Assembly (NCBI GenBank): GCA_017453305.1
Contig: JAFTKJ010000081.1
Coordinates: 1-44,973 of the forward strand
Length of the DNA stretch: 44,973 bases
Reading direction: 5' to 3'
Source: Clostridia bacterium
Lineage (GTDB): Bacteria > Bacillota > Clostridia > Oscillospirales > CAG-272
Positions 8,256-16,940 of the stretch are shown here, piece after piece. The first letter of the stretch is position 1; each line of letters begins with the position of its first letter. The position numbers were made by a program, and so were the translations under genes. Below the pieces are notes generated by a model. That model searched no databases and was not told the DNA's origin. It saw only the letters and a program-made list of their open reading frames with translations.

Positions 8256-10286
8256 ATGGGAAAGATCAACGTCCTGCCGTTTGCGGTAGCCAACTTAATA
8301 GCGGCGGGTGAAGTGGTTGACCGCCCCGCATCGGTGATCAAGGAGCTGATGGAGAATGCCATTGATGCCGGAGCCGATCGTATTACCGTTGAGATCCAAA
8401 ACGGCGGCGTAACCTTTATGCGCGTCACCGACAACGGCTGCGGCATGTCAGCCGAGGATCTCCCCGTAGCCATTCGCCGCCATGCCACGAGTAAAATTAA
8501 GGTTGCCGCCGATCTGGACGGCATTTTGACCTTGGGCTTTCGCGGCGAAGCGCTTGCCGCCATTGCGTCGGTGTCCGACGTGCGCATCATCTCCAAAACC
8601 GCCGACGCGCAGTTTGGAGCGGTGCTGGAGGCACATGGAGGAGAGATCGTCAGCATCACCGAGCAGGGATGCTCCACGGGAACCTCCGTCATTGTCGAAA
8701 ATCTGTTTGCCAACGTGCCCGCGCGCCGCAAATTCCTCAAAAAGGACGTGACCGAATCTATGGCGGTAACGGCAAACGTTGAAAAGGTCGCGCTCTCCAA
8801 TCCGCAAATTGCCTTTCGTTTGATCGTAGACGGAAACATGAAGCTGGAAACCGCAGGGGACGGCAACCTGCAAAACACGATTTACGCGGTATTTGGCAAG
8901 GAGTTTGCCTCGCGCCTGATCGAGGTCAACAGCGACAACGAGGGCATTACCATTACGGGCTTTATCGGCAGAACCGATAATTTCAAGGCGAACCGCAATT
9001 ATCAGAATTTCTTTATCAACGGGCGCTTTGTCAAAAGCAAGACCGCCATGGCGGCGCTTGAGCAGGCGTACACCTCGTACATGCCGCCCGAAAAGTTCCC
9101 GTGCTGTGTGCTCTACGTGCAGATCAACCCCGCGCGTGTGGACGTCAACGTCCATCCTGCCAAGTTAGAGGTCAAGTTCTCTAACGAGAAGGCGGTGTTC
9201 GAGGCGATCTATTACACGGTGCGCACCGCGCTGGAAAGCAACGTGACGCGCCCCTCGATGCAGTTGAATTTTAGTAACCGTACCGCAAAGAACGCGTTTG
9301 CACCCAAGGTATCGCAGGCGAGCATGCCGGTGCAGGACGGAAAAAGAGAAAGCCTTGCTTCACGCCAGCTTTCCTACGACCTGGAGGGCAGAACACAGCC
9401 CCAGCCGCAGGCGCGCATGACTGCCGAGGAATACCGCACCATGTACGCCAATTATCCGCAAGCCTCCGCAAAGAGCGCGGCGTCGCCCGTTGCTCCCTCA
9501 CGCGCGGCATCCAAGCCACCCGTGCTTCCCGTAGAGCCGAAGGACCCCGTCAACAACAGCGGCAAGATCCCGACGGTCACTACCGCCGCCGAAGTGCCCT
9601 CCGCGGTGCAAGAGAATGCTCCCACACCGCATGAGGTGATCAGGGAATCACAGCCTGCCACGCCCGAACCCCAAGCAACCCCCATCGAAGTCCCCGTCGT
9701 GCCGTATTACCGCATCGTGGGCGAGGTGTTCCACTCCTACGTCATTGTACAGGTAGAGGATAAGATGCTGATTATCGACAAGCACGCCGCACACGAGCGC
9801 ATTCTCTTTGAGCAGCTCAAGGCAGGACTTTCGCAGGTGGAGATCGTTTCGCAAATGCTGATGCTCCCCATCGACGTCATGCTCACCAGCGGCGAGGTCG
9901 AAGCACTCAAGGAGTACCATGACGAGCTGGAAAAGATCGGCTTCTCACTCCGTTACGCGCGCAACACCGTATCGGTGGATGCGATTCCCGAGGAGATCGA
10001 CAGCGCCGCCGTGCCCGATATGCTGGGCAGTATGGCAGGCCGCATTCTCGACGCTACGGGAAGCGTTAAGCTGACGCGGGACATCATTTTTGAAAAAGCG
10101 CTTTATCAAGCCGCATGCAAGGCTGCTGTCAAGGCAGGTAGGGAATACGCCGACGAGCACGTCAAGTGGATCGTCGACAAGCTGATGACCATTCCCGACA
10201 TCACCTTCTGTCCTCACGGACGCCCCGTCGCATTGGAAATGTCGCACCATACCCTTGATAAACAGTTTGACAGAACGGGGTTCTGA
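8256..10286 (+). CDS. mutL: DNA mismatch repair protein MutL (endonuclease type)
   Basis: A 676-residue MutL. The N-terminal GHKL ATPase shows E-N-A-I-D-A-G (residues 33-39), DNGCGM and TLGFRGEAL. A long Pro/Ala/Gln-rich linker runs from about 350 to 480. The C-terminal domain carries the metal-dependent nuclease motif DKHAAHERILFE (D-x-H-A-x-x-E-x4-E), ACKAAVKAG and CPHGRPV, so this is the nicking type found in organisms without MutH. The start is the ATG after AAAGAAAGG. It follows mutS by 50 bp and is almost certainly in the same operon. Confidence 0.97.
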   Translation: MGKINVLPFAVANLIAAGEVVDRPASVIKELMENAIDAGADRITVEIQNGGVTFMRVTDNGCGMSAEDLPVAIRRHATSKIKVAADLDGILTLGFRGEALAAIASVSDVRIISKTADAQFGAVLEAHGGEIVSITEQGCSTGTSVIVENLFANVPARRKFLKKDVTESMAVTANVEKVALSNPQIAFRLIVDGNMKLETAGDGNLQNTIYAVFGKEFASRLIEVNSDNEGITITGFIGRTDNFKANRNYQNFFINGRFVKSKTAMAALEQAYTSYMPPEKFPCCVLYVQINPARVDVNVHPAKLEVKFSNEKAVFEAIYYTVRTALESNVTRPSMQLNFSNRTAKNAFAPKVSQASMPVQDGKRESLASRQLSYDLEGRTQPQPQARMTAEEYRTMYANYPQASAKSAASPVAPSRAASKPPVLPVEPKDPVNNSGKIPTVTTAAEVPSAVQENAPTPHEVIRESQPATPEPQATPIEVPVVPYYRIVGEVFHSYVIVQVEDKMLIIDKHAAHERILFEQLKAGLSQVEIVSQMLMLPIDVMLTSGEVEALKEYHDELEKIGFSLRYARNTVSVDAIPEEIDSAAVPDMLGSMAGRILDATGSVKLTRDIIFEKALYQAACKAAVKAGREYADEHVKWIVDKLMTIPDITFCPHGRPVALEMSHHTLDKQFDRTGF

Positions 10287-10302
10287 TTCATTTGTCAACC
10301 AT

Positions 10303-10334
10303 AGACGCGTACACCTGAACTGTGTATGGCGTCT
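10303..10334 (+). other. Hairpin between mutL and tgt
   Basis: AGACGC (10303-10308) and GCGTCT (10329-10334) enclose ACAC/GTGT. It is followed only by a weak T-tract 18 nt later, so it may be a weak terminator or processing hairpin. Confidence 0.4.
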
Positions 10335-10390
10335 TTCAAACCATCATTTTTTAGTTGCAAGCTGAACTCTTGCATACGGAAAGGATCAAT

Positions 10391-11539
10391 ATGTCAATCA
10401 AAAAATTCGAACTTCTCAAAACCGACGGTCGCGCGCGCCGCGGCGTGTTGCACACCGTGCACGGCGACATTCAAACGCCCGTGTTTATGAACGTTGGTAC
10501 CTGCGGTGCCATCAAGGGCGGTATCAACACCATGGAGCTACGCAAGATCGATTGCCAGGTCGAGCTCTCCAACACCTACCATCTGCACGTTCGTCCGGGT
10601 GACGGACTCATTCGCCAAATGGGCGGCTTGCGCAAGTTTATGAATTGGGAAGGACCCGTGCTCACCGATAGTGGCGGATTCCAGGTTTTCTCTCTTGCAA
10701 AGTTGCGTAAAATTACCGAGGAAGGTGTGGAATTCCGCTCTCACCTCGACGGCGCTCGCATTTTTATGGGTCCCGAGGAAAGTATGCGAATTCAATCTAA
10801 TCTTGCATCTACCATTGCTATGGCATTTGACGAGTGCGTGGAAAATCCCGCACCGCATGAGTACTGCAAGCAGAGCATGGAGCGTACCTACCGTTGGCTG
10901 ATACGTTGCCGTGCGGAAATGGATCGTCTCAATGCGCTCCCCGATACCATTAACCGCGAGCAGATGCTGTTTGGCATCAACCAGGGCGGCACGTACGAGG
11001 ATCTCCGCATCGAGCATATGAAGATGATCTCCGAGGTACCCTGCGAGGGCTACGCAATCGGCGGTCTTGCCGTTTGTGAGGCGACCGAGGAGATGTACCG
11101 CATCATCGATGCCGTTGAGCCGCATATGCCCAAGGATAAGCCGCGCTACCTCATGGGCGTAGGTACGCCTTGCAACATTTTGGAGGCGATTCACTACGGC
11201 GTGGACTTCTTCGATTGCGTTATGCCCACGCGTAACGCGCGTCACGGAAACGTGTTTACGTGGCACGGCAAAATGAACCTTACCAACGAAAAATACGCGC
11301 TTGACGACCGTCCGATTGATGCGGGCTGTGAGTGCACCGCGTGCAAAAACTACAGCCGTTCTTATATCCGCCACCTGCTCAAGGCAAAGGAGACCGTGGG
11401 TATGACGCTGGCTGTAACGCACAATCTCTATTTTTACAACAACCTGACTCGCAAGATCCGCGAGGCGCTCGATGGCGGGTACTTTGAGAGCTTTTATCAA
11501 AAATACCGCAACATCCTTGGCGAGAGAGTTGAGGATTGA
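10391..11539 (+). CDS. tgt: tRNA-guanine transglycosylase (queuine/preQ1)
   Basis: A 382-residue TIM-barrel enzyme that swaps guanine-34 for preQ1 in GUN-anticodon tRNAs. Visible motifs are TDSGGFQVFSL (catalytic-base region), GINQGG, YAIGGLAV (substrate pocket), D-C-V-M-P-T-R-N-A-R-H-G with the nucleophile Asp, and the zinc site CECTACKNYSRSYIRH. I chose the ATG at 10391 because GAAAGG lies 6-10 nt upstream and homologues begin at this point; a start at 10355 would add 12 unlikely residues. No other queuosine gene is in the window. The reading frame stays open after the TGA stop (see the next entry). Confidence 0.96.
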   Translation: MSIKKFELLKTDGRARRGVLHTVHGDIQTPVFMNVGTCGAIKGGINTMELRKIDCQVELSNTYHLHVRPGDGLIRQMGGLRKFMNWEGPVLTDSGGFQVFSLAKLRKITEEGVEFRSHLDGARIFMGPEESMRIQSNLASTIAMAFDECVENPAPHEYCKQSMERTYRWLIRCRAEMDRLNALPDTINREQMLFGINQGGTYEDLRIEHMKMISEVPCEGYAIGGLAVCEATEEMYRIIDAVEPHMPKDKPRYLMGVGTPCNILEAIHYGVDFFDCVMPTRNARHGNVFTWHGKMNLTNEKYALDDRPIDAGCECTACKNYSRSYIRHLLKAKETVGMTLAVTHNLYFYNNLTRKIREALDGGYFESFYQKYRNILGERVED

Positions 11540-11683
11540 GTAAAAACGCTTTGTACCACCATTACCGAAACGGCGTATTGCAAAATCATTTTTGACGAAA
11601 ACGGCAATCCCAAAGCGGTTAATTCCAAGACCTATGTCGCACCTGAGCGTGAGACGATTACCCTGCAGCCGATTAATAAATGA
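11540..11683 (+). pseudogene. Start-less C-terminal reading frame fused in frame behind tgt stop
   Basis: Directly after the tgt stop, and in the same frame, 47 sense codons run without a stop to TGA at 11681. The product reads like real protein (TITETAYCKIIFDENGNPKAV and a tail ending TLQPINK), with ordinary codon choice for this window. It has no ATG, GTG or TTG start and no ribosome site. The simplest reading is the surviving 3' end of a deleted gene. I do not recognise the parent family. UGA readthrough of tgt is possible but unsupported. Confidence 0.5.
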
Positions 11684-11729
11684 GATGGAAAGCGGTTATC
11701 AAGCGATGACATCGCGTACCAACAAATAA

Positions 11730-11788
11730 ACGGACTATTTGGCGTACCTGCTTTGGGGCAGGCGTGCCAAGTAGTCCGTTTTCATTTT
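11730..11788. terminator. Bidirectional terminator between tgt region and AraC gene
   Basis: ACGGACTA (11730-11737) pairs with TAGTCCGT (11772-11779), with inner TTGGC/GCCAA and CTGC/GCAG pairing, flanked by TTTTCATTTTT on the right and an A-run on the left. Confidence 0.85.
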
Positions 11789-12538
11789 TCACTCTCCTTT
11801 TACGTGATCTCCCACGTATTGACCGGGGGATTGCCCTGTGGCGGCTTTGAACACGCGCGAAAAGTATCCGACGTCGTTAAAGCCGACCATGGTGCTGATC
11901 TCCTTGACCGTGTAATTGGAGATCTCACGGGAGGCAAGCAGCTTTTTGGCGGTTTTGATGCGCAGGTCGGAAAGATAATGATGCGGCGTTTTTCCCACCT
12001 GCTCGTGGAACAGGCGGCGCATGTGGTCGGAGCAATAGCCGTTGTGCGAGAGAATATCGTCCAGAGAAAAGGACGCATCCTGAAAGTGATGTACGATCTG
12101 ATTGATGATCTCCTCCACGCGCGGGTCCTTTTTGGCGCGCTCCAATCGGGAGAGGATCAGCTGCTGAATGGAGTCCAGAAGTGACTCTGCCACAGCCTCC
12201 TTATTTGCGGTCTTGCGGTATTGGATCGAGTATAGGATCTGAATCAGTTTGGTGATATTGCGATCACCGTCGTCATTCAGAATTGTCGGTTTTGTCCTAT
12301 CAAGGGAGGGGAAGGTGCTGCACCAGATCCAAATATCGCAAAAGCCCTCGGGGGCAAACTTTGCGTGTTCTACGTTGGGGGGAATGCAAACAATCGTGCT
12401 GTCGTCAAAGGCATGTATCTGGTTGCCAAACTCTAAATAACCCTCTCCCTCCAGGTTTGAAATGATCTCCCACGTGCTGTGGTGGTGGTAACCGTGAGCA
12501 GTTTGTTGTGATGATTTTCCGGAAAGTAAAATGTTCAA
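11789..12538 (-). CDS. AraC family transcriptional regulator of the MATE pair
   Basis: A 249-residue regulator with an N-terminal cupin-like sensing domain (HHHSTWEI, PNVEHAKF near residue 60) and a C-terminal double helix-turn-helix of AraC type (about 150-245, ending with VKEISTMVGFNDVGYFSRVFKAATGQSP). The frame is open far upstream, but the TTG at 12538 fits best: it has AAAGGAGG 8 nt before it, and the region further out is the divergent promoter. It is divergent from two MATE genes, with AraC-type direct repeats before them, so it probably activates them. The ligand is unknown; a small sugar-like or aromatic effector would be guesswork. Confidence 0.85.
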   Translation of the reverse strand: MNILLSGKSSQQTAHGYHHHSTWEIISNLEGEGYLEFGNQIHAFDDSTIVCIPPNVEHAKFAPEGFCDIWIWCSTFPSLDRTKPTILNDDGDRNITKLIQILYSIQYRKTANKEAVAESLLDSIQQLILSRLERAKKDPRVEEIINQIVHHFQDASFSLDDILSHNGYCSDHMRRLFHEQVGKTPHHYLSDLRIKTAKKLLASREISNYTVKEISTMVGFNDVGYFSRVFKAATGQSPGQYVGDHVKGE

Positions 12539-12566
12539 GGGGCGATCCTCCTTTCGGGTTACCGAT

Positions 12567-12595
12567 AGTATAACATGACATGCCGAAAAAAGCAA
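12567..12595 (-). promoter_or_regulatory. Promoter of the AraC gene
   Basis: On the minus strand, TTGCTT (12595-12590) and TATACT (12572-12567) are 17 nt apart, 29 nt before the TTG start. Confidence 0.65.
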
Positions 12596-12624
12596 TAGTC
12601 TTTGCGTCTTTTTGTTGAAAAAAT

Positions 12625-12659
12625 GTCGGAAAAGTACAATGAAAGGTCGGTAAAGTTTA
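12625..12659 (+). promoter_or_regulatory. AraC-type direct-repeat operator
   Basis: GTCGGAAAAGT begins at 12625 and GTCGGTAAAGT at 12646, exactly 21 bp apart. The downstream copy abuts the -35 box at 12660. Two same-orientation half-sites two helical turns apart next to -35 is the classic layout for AraC activators. Confidence 0.78.
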
Positions 12660-12688
12660 TTGCATTTTTGGAAATGTTGGTTTATACT
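12660..12688 (+). promoter_or_regulatory. Promoter of the MATE operon
   Basis: TTGCAT (12660-12665), 17-nt spacer and TATACT (12683-12688). It directly follows the direct-repeat operator. Confidence 0.72.
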
Positions 12689-12742
12689 GTACTCAACCGA
12701 AAGGCTCTGAAAAATACTGTTACTCGCGGAGGTCAAGATGGT

Positions 12743-14137
12743 ATGGTAAGAGATTTGACAAAGGGAAGCCCCACGCGCCTGATTACATCGTTTGCACTGA
12801 CGATGCTGCTCGCCAATCTGATGAACTACATCTACAATTTTACCGACAGTCTTATGGTAGGTCAGTTTGTCAACCCGGATGCGCTTGGTGCTCTCAGCGC
12901 GGCGTCGCCGTTTATTATGCTGATCAATAACCTTTCCTTTGCCACGCTTTCCGGTATTTCCATTGTCATAGGGCAGCAGTTTGGTGCCAAGGATCACAAC
13001 GGCATGAAGCGCACCATGGCAAACGCCGTGTATCTGACCGTGGTGATCATTGGAGTGGCTACGGTGCTTTCTCTGATCGTTTGCCGCCCTATCTTGGAGG
13101 CGATGAATACTCCGCCCGAGCTTTTGGATATGTCGGTCATCTATACTATCATTATCATTCTGGCAAAGCCGGTTTCGGCTCCCACGTGGTTGCTCTCGGG
13201 ACTGTTCCGCGCGCTGGGAGATACAAAAACGCCGCTTTGGATATCGATGGTCAACGGCTTTGGTAACGTGGTGTTTAACTTTATTTTTCTTGTCGTATTC
13301 CCTTTGGGAATTGCGGGCGCGGCGCTTGGAACGCTGTGCGCGTCCCTGACGGGATCGATCGTCTATCTTATCGTTTTCAGACGCAAGATGCACCTCTTAC
13401 ATTTCGGAAAGCAAGAAGCGGCATTTTCGGGAGCAATCGTCAAGCGCTTGCTTCACATCGGCGTGCCGCTGGGATTGGAGAGCTCCATTACCACGCTTGG
13501 CTCTCTGATGCTGCAGGTGGCAATCAACGGTCACGGTGCAACCGCTGTGACGGGTGTTGCCTTGAGCGGAAAAATTATGAGCCTGGCGTGGATCCTGTTC
13601 GGCGTATTCGAAAACGCCTTACTTGCCTTTTGTGCACAGAACATTGGAGCGCGGCAGATCGAACGCGCCAAGCACGGCGTTCGCAATACTTTACTGATCG
13701 AATTTGCCCTAGGCGGTGTTGTGCTTTTGTTTACTCTGTCCTCGCTTGACCGATTCGTATATATGGCGTTCGTTGGCAACGATGCGGAGATCATTCAATA
13801 TGCGCACATGCACCTTCTGACGCAAATCTCCTTTTTTCCCTGCATTGCCATGCTGTATGTTTGGCGTGCGGGACTCAAGAGCTTTGGCTCAACCCTGCCT
13901 ACCGTTCTTTGCGGTGTTATCGAGCTGATTGCGCGTATTACGGTATCCGTCTTTTTTGCAGACAATCTGCAAATGCTATTCTTTGCAGGTCCCATGGCTT
14001 GGGTGGGGACGTCGATCTTTTTGGCGATTCTGTACCCCATTGTTTCCAATCGAGAGTTGAAAAAGGAGCTGGCGTTGCGAGAGGCGGAGCAGGCGGCTTT
14101 GCAGAAGCAACGGGACGAGGCTTTTTCCAAAATATAA
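12743..14137 (+). CDS. MATE family efflux transporter 1
   Basis: A 464-residue membrane protein with about 12 hydrophobic helices, typical of the MATE (MatE/NorM-DinF) superfamily. These are sodium- or proton-driven exporters of cationic drugs and metabolites. The N-terminal lobe begins MVRDLTKGSPTRLI, and the second MatE repeat begins near residue 235 with VKRLLHIGVPLGLES. I chose ATG 12743 because GGAGG lies 10 nt upstream and the paralogue downstream starts at the same point (MTKDLTKGSPTRLI). Extension to 12602 would run through the operator. Substrate is unknown; control by the divergent AraC protein is inferred. Confidence 0.9.
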   Translation: MVRDLTKGSPTRLITSFALTMLLANLMNYIYNFTDSLMVGQFVNPDALGALSAASPFIMLINNLSFATLSGISIVIGQQFGAKDHNGMKRTMANAVYLTVVIIGVATVLSLIVCRPILEAMNTPPELLDMSVIYTIIIILAKPVSAPTWLLSGLFRALGDTKTPLWISMVNGFGNVVFNFIFLVVFPLGIAGAALGTLCASLTGSIVYLIVFRRKMHLLHFGKQEAAFSGAIVKRLLHIGVPLGLESSITTLGSLMLQVAINGHGATAVTGVALSGKIMSLAWILFGVFENALLAFCAQNIGARQIERAKHGVRNTLLIEFALGGVVLLFTLSSLDRFVYMAFVGNDAEIIQYAHMHLLTQISFFPCIAMLYVWRAGLKSFGSTLPTVLCGVIELIARITVSVFFADNLQMLFFAGPMAWVGTSIFLAILYPIVSNRELKKELALREAEQAALQKQRDEAFSKI

Positions 14138-14187
14138 AAGTGTAAATATATTGAGAATATCATTGTGTCAATAAAGGAGGATCATCG

Positions 14188-15582
14188 GTGACGAAGGATT
14201 TGACAAAAGGAAGCCCGACAAGACTGATTATTTCGTTTGCCTTGTCGATGCTGGCTTCCGGCTTGATGAGTTATGTTTACAGTACGACGGATGGCTTGAT
14301 GGTGAGCTGGTACGTCGATGTGGATGCGCTTGGCGCGATCAATGCGGCATCCCCCTTCAATGATCTGGTCGTCGGCTTTGCCGCATCGGTCATTTCGGGT
14401 TTTTCCATTCTTGCGGGGCGTATTTTTGGATCGGGAGATCTCAAACGCCTGCGCAACGTTATGGCAAACGTGGTCTACCTTGCGGCGGTGTTGGTGGGGG
14501 CGGCAACCGTTATTTGTGCCGTTTTTTGTCGCACGTTTGTTTTGATGATGAACACGCCGGCGGGCTTTGTCGATATGGCAACCACATACTTGTTTATTTC
14601 GGTGCTCTGCATGCCCGTATCTGCCATCAGCTGGGTATGTGCGGGTATGTTTCGTGCCTTGGGTGACAGCAAAACGCCATTGACGATTTCTGCCATCAGC
14701 GGTGCATCCAACGTGGTGTTTAACTTCTTCTTTCTCGGAGTTTTGCACATGGGCATTGAGGGTGCAGCGTACGGAACGGTCTGCGCCGTTGCATTGGGTT
14801 CTTCTCTCTATCTCTTCTTTTTGAGAAAGAGAATGCGTGTGTTGATCTTTGGAAAAGAGGATGCCGCCGTTTCCATCCCAACCATCAAGATTCTGCTTTC
14901 CAACGGTATTCCGCTTGGGCTGTTGAACGGTGTGATTACGGTTGGCGCACTGATTTTGCAGATCGCCGTCAATGGACACGGTGAGGACGTAGTGACGGGT
15001 ATTGCCATGGGAAACCGTGTATTGACCATTCTGTGGATGATCTTTCAGAGCTTTGAGAGCGCTATCATCTACTTTTGCGCGCAAAACTTGGGGGCGGGAC
15101 GCGTGGATCGCGTGCGACGCGGTGTGCGCAACACTCTGCTGTTAAACCTTGGCATCGGTGCCGTTGGCACGCTGCTGGCGGTTCTGTTTGGCAAATACAT
15201 CTACATGCTGTTTGTTGGAAATCATATGGAGATTGTCGCAATTGCCGAGCAGTATCTCTTTATGCAGGTCATTTTCTTCCCGACCATGGTCACTCTTTGC
15301 ATGTGGCGCGGCGGACTCCAAGGACTTGGTAGTACCGTACCGTCTGTGATGTGCGGCGTGATTGAGCTGATCTCGCGCGCCGTGATCTGCTTGTTCTTTG
15401 CGGATAACCTGACGATACTGTATTTTGCAGGTCCTTTGGCGTGGATCGGTGCATCGATCTTTTTGAGCATCCTTTATCCGCGTACCCTCAAAAAGCTGGA
15501 GCGGCAATGTGCCTTGGAAAAGAATGCAGAGGATGCCTTGGAGCGACAGAGCGTGCCGGAGCAAGAGGTGCCGACGAAATAA
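14188..15582 (+). CDS. MATE family efflux transporter 2
   Basis: A second 464-residue MATE exporter, clearly a paralogue of the gene before it. The length is the same and segments match along the chain, for example KGSPTRLI at the N-terminus, SGLFRALGDTKTPL versus AGMFRALGDSKTPL, and similar C-terminal loops. The start is GTG at 14188 with a perfect AAAGGAGG 7 nt upstream. Fifty base pairs separate it from the first copy, with no terminator, so both are one operon. The tandem copy may act on a related substrate or form a functional pair; that is inference. Confidence 0.9.
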   Translation: MTKDLTKGSPTRLIISFALSMLASGLMSYVYSTTDGLMVSWYVDVDALGAINAASPFNDLVVGFAASVISGFSILAGRIFGSGDLKRLRNVMANVVYLAAVLVGAATVICAVFCRTFVLMMNTPAGFVDMATTYLFISVLCMPVSAISWVCAGMFRALGDSKTPLTISAISGASNVVFNFFFLGVLHMGIEGAAYGTVCAVALGSSLYLFFLRKRMRVLIFGKEDAAVSIPTIKILLSNGIPLGLLNGVITVGALILQIAVNGHGEDVVTGIAMGNRVLTILWMIFQSFESAIIYFCAQNLGAGRVDRVRRGVRNTLLLNLGIGAVGTLLAVLFGKYIYMLFVGNHMEIVAIAEQYLFMQVIFFPTMVTLCMWRGGLQGLGSTVPSVMCGVIELISRAVICLFFADNLTILYFAGPLAWIGASIFLSILYPRTLKKLERQCALEKNAEDALERQSVPEQEVPTK

Positions 15583-15587
15583 TGAAA

Positions 15588-15626
15588 AAGAGATCTTGCG
15601 CGAACGTTGCGTAAGATCTCCTTTTT
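15588..15626. terminator. Bidirectional terminator between MATE 2 and the URO-D gene
   Basis: GAGATCTT (15590-15597) pairs with AAGATCTC (15613-15620), extended by GCG pairing, with A-run before and T-run after. Confidence 0.85.
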
Positions 15627-15632
15627 GAATGA

Positions 15633-16751
15633 TTACGGGGTGATCTTTTTGATCTCCTCTGCGTAATACTGTACCAATTCAAATTTGCTCCCCGGCATCA
15701 AACGGTGGTCGGGGCAGGGAATAAATCCACCCATGGAGGCAAGGCGCTTCATGCGCTCAAGCTCCGCGTCCACAGCTGCCTTATCTTTGCGGAAGGCGGT
15801 CTTATCCATACCGCCGACACCGAGCATCCCTTTGCCGAATTTGTTGCGCGCAGGTTCAAATTGATCGCCCCATACTCCAATCTCAATGGGAAACATGGTG
15901 TTGACACCGTTGTTGAACCAAGTGGGTAACAGCTTTTCGGTAACGCCGTCGCAATCCAAAGAGATGATATCAATGCCGTATTGGCGGCAGAGGTCATTGC
16001 GCTTTTTATAATGCTTGGCGCACAGCTCCTCAAACAGATCGGGAGAGATCAAAGGACCGTTTTTAAAGCAGATGTCCTCCCAATAGTGACCGAAATCGAA
16101 TTTTGCACCCGTTTTTAATACTGCTTCAACTACTTGATATTGCATATCTGCATACGTATCGATGATATCGGCAAACAGCGTTTCATCTTCGTCGTACATC
16201 AAATAGCTCATGCCAATTACGGTAGTCATATCACGAATATCGCCCATTACGCTACCCAGCCAAATGCCGATGGGAACGTCGTAATTGCGCGTTTCATTAA
16301 AATGCTTTAAAAATTCTTCGTTGATACGCTCGGCGCAAAATTGCATCTTGGGCTTAAAGAGCTCCTCAAAGGCATGGCGATCTTTTAACAGGTAATCATC
16401 CTCCGAGGGGATGGAAACGATGCCCGGCTTGATGCGTTCAATTACGCCGTTGGAGGTTTGTACGCGTTGCGTTCCGTCGGAAAAGGTCTCCAGCACCTTT
16501 TGCTCAAACTTGGGAAACAGTCTTGTATTTCCGCCGCGCGTGTGCGACCAGTTAAAATCCCAGCCGATGATGCGATCCAATTCAAAATCTGCGGCATTGG
16601 AATCACCAACACTGTTGGCAAGCTCAAAGGAAATCTTACCCTGCTCCGCCCACTCGAGCAACAACTCACGCCAATAGCCAAAGTGCACGGCAGGGAGGCG
16701 ATCAACCGGTTTGTAGTGTAATATATTCATTGCGCGTTCTCGGTTTGTCAT
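15633..16751 (-). CDS. URO-D / corrinoid methyltransferase-like family protein
   Basis: A 372-residue TIM-barrel protein of the uroporphyrinogen decarboxylase superfamily. It starts MTNRERAMNILHYKPVDRLP, the classic N-terminus of the catabolic URO-D-like proteins, and ends with GGFIPCPDHRLMPGS, typical of the same group. It is probably not a haem enzyme: no other haem gene is nearby, and such members commonly sit in sugar-degradation loci. ATG 16751 was chosen because GGAGG lies just upstream; the frame could start 14 codons earlier without a ribosome site. It is divergent from the six-gene GH20-like array. The reaction is unknown. Confidence 0.85.
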   Translation of the reverse strand: MTNRERAMNILHYKPVDRLPAVHFGYWRELLLEWAEQGKISFELANSVGDSNAADFELDRIIGWDFNWSHTRGGNTRLFPKFEQKVLETFSDGTQRVQTSNGVIERIKPGIVSIPSEDDYLLKDRHAFEELFKPKMQFCAERINEEFLKHFNETRNYDVPIGIWLGSVMGDIRDMTTVIGMSYLMYDEDETLFADIIDTYADMQYQVVEAVLKTGAKFDFGHYWEDICFKNGPLISPDLFEELCAKHYKKRNDLCRQYGIDIISLDCDGVTEKLLPTWFNNGVNTMFPIEIGVWGDQFEPARNKFGKGMLGVGGMDKTAFRKDKAAVDAELERMKRLASMGGFIPCPDHRLMPGSKFELVQYYAEEIKKITP

Positions 16752-16783
16752 TGTGCGATTCCTCCCAAAAATAATCTGTATAT

Positions 16784-16812
16784 ATGATATCATAAAAAGT
16801 GAATAAAAACAA
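16784..16812 (-). promoter_or_regulatory. Promoter of the URO-D-like gene
   Basis: On the minus strand, TTGTTT (16812-16807), 17-nt spacer and TATCAT (16789-16784). Confidence 0.55.
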
Positions 16813-16835
16813 GAGATTATATTCTTCTTTTTGGT

Positions 16836-16850
16836 AATATACTGTATATT
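16836..16850. promoter_or_regulatory. Perfect inverted repeat in divergent promoter region
   Basis: AATATAC-T-GTATATT, seven-base arms around one central base. It sits between the URO-D promoter and the GH20-like promoter and could be an operator for either side. It is AT-rich, so chance is possible. Confidence 0.4.
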
Positions 16851-16885
16851 TTATCGATTTTTCAAAAACTTTTATGGATTATTCA

Positions 16886-16914
16886 TGGAAAAACGCATCA
16901 GAATTTGCTACAAT
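16886..16914 (+). promoter_or_regulatory. Putative extended -10 promoter of the GH20-like array
   Basis: TACAAT (16909-16914) is preceded by TGC, giving an extended -10. The -35 position (TGGAAA at 16886) is poor, suggesting dependence on an activator. Confidence 0.5.
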
Positions 16915-16940
16915 GAAAGCATCGAAAAAGGAGGTCCGTT

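Noticed and set aside
12539-13393. N-terminal extension of the first AraC protein.
   Set aside because: The frame is open, but the extension would cross the divergent promoter and the MATE gene; the TTG at 12538 has a perfect ribosome site.
15633-16751. Authentic haem-pathway uroporphyrinogen decarboxylase (hemE).
   Set aside because: N- and C-termini match the catabolic URO-D-like branch, and no haem genes are nearby.
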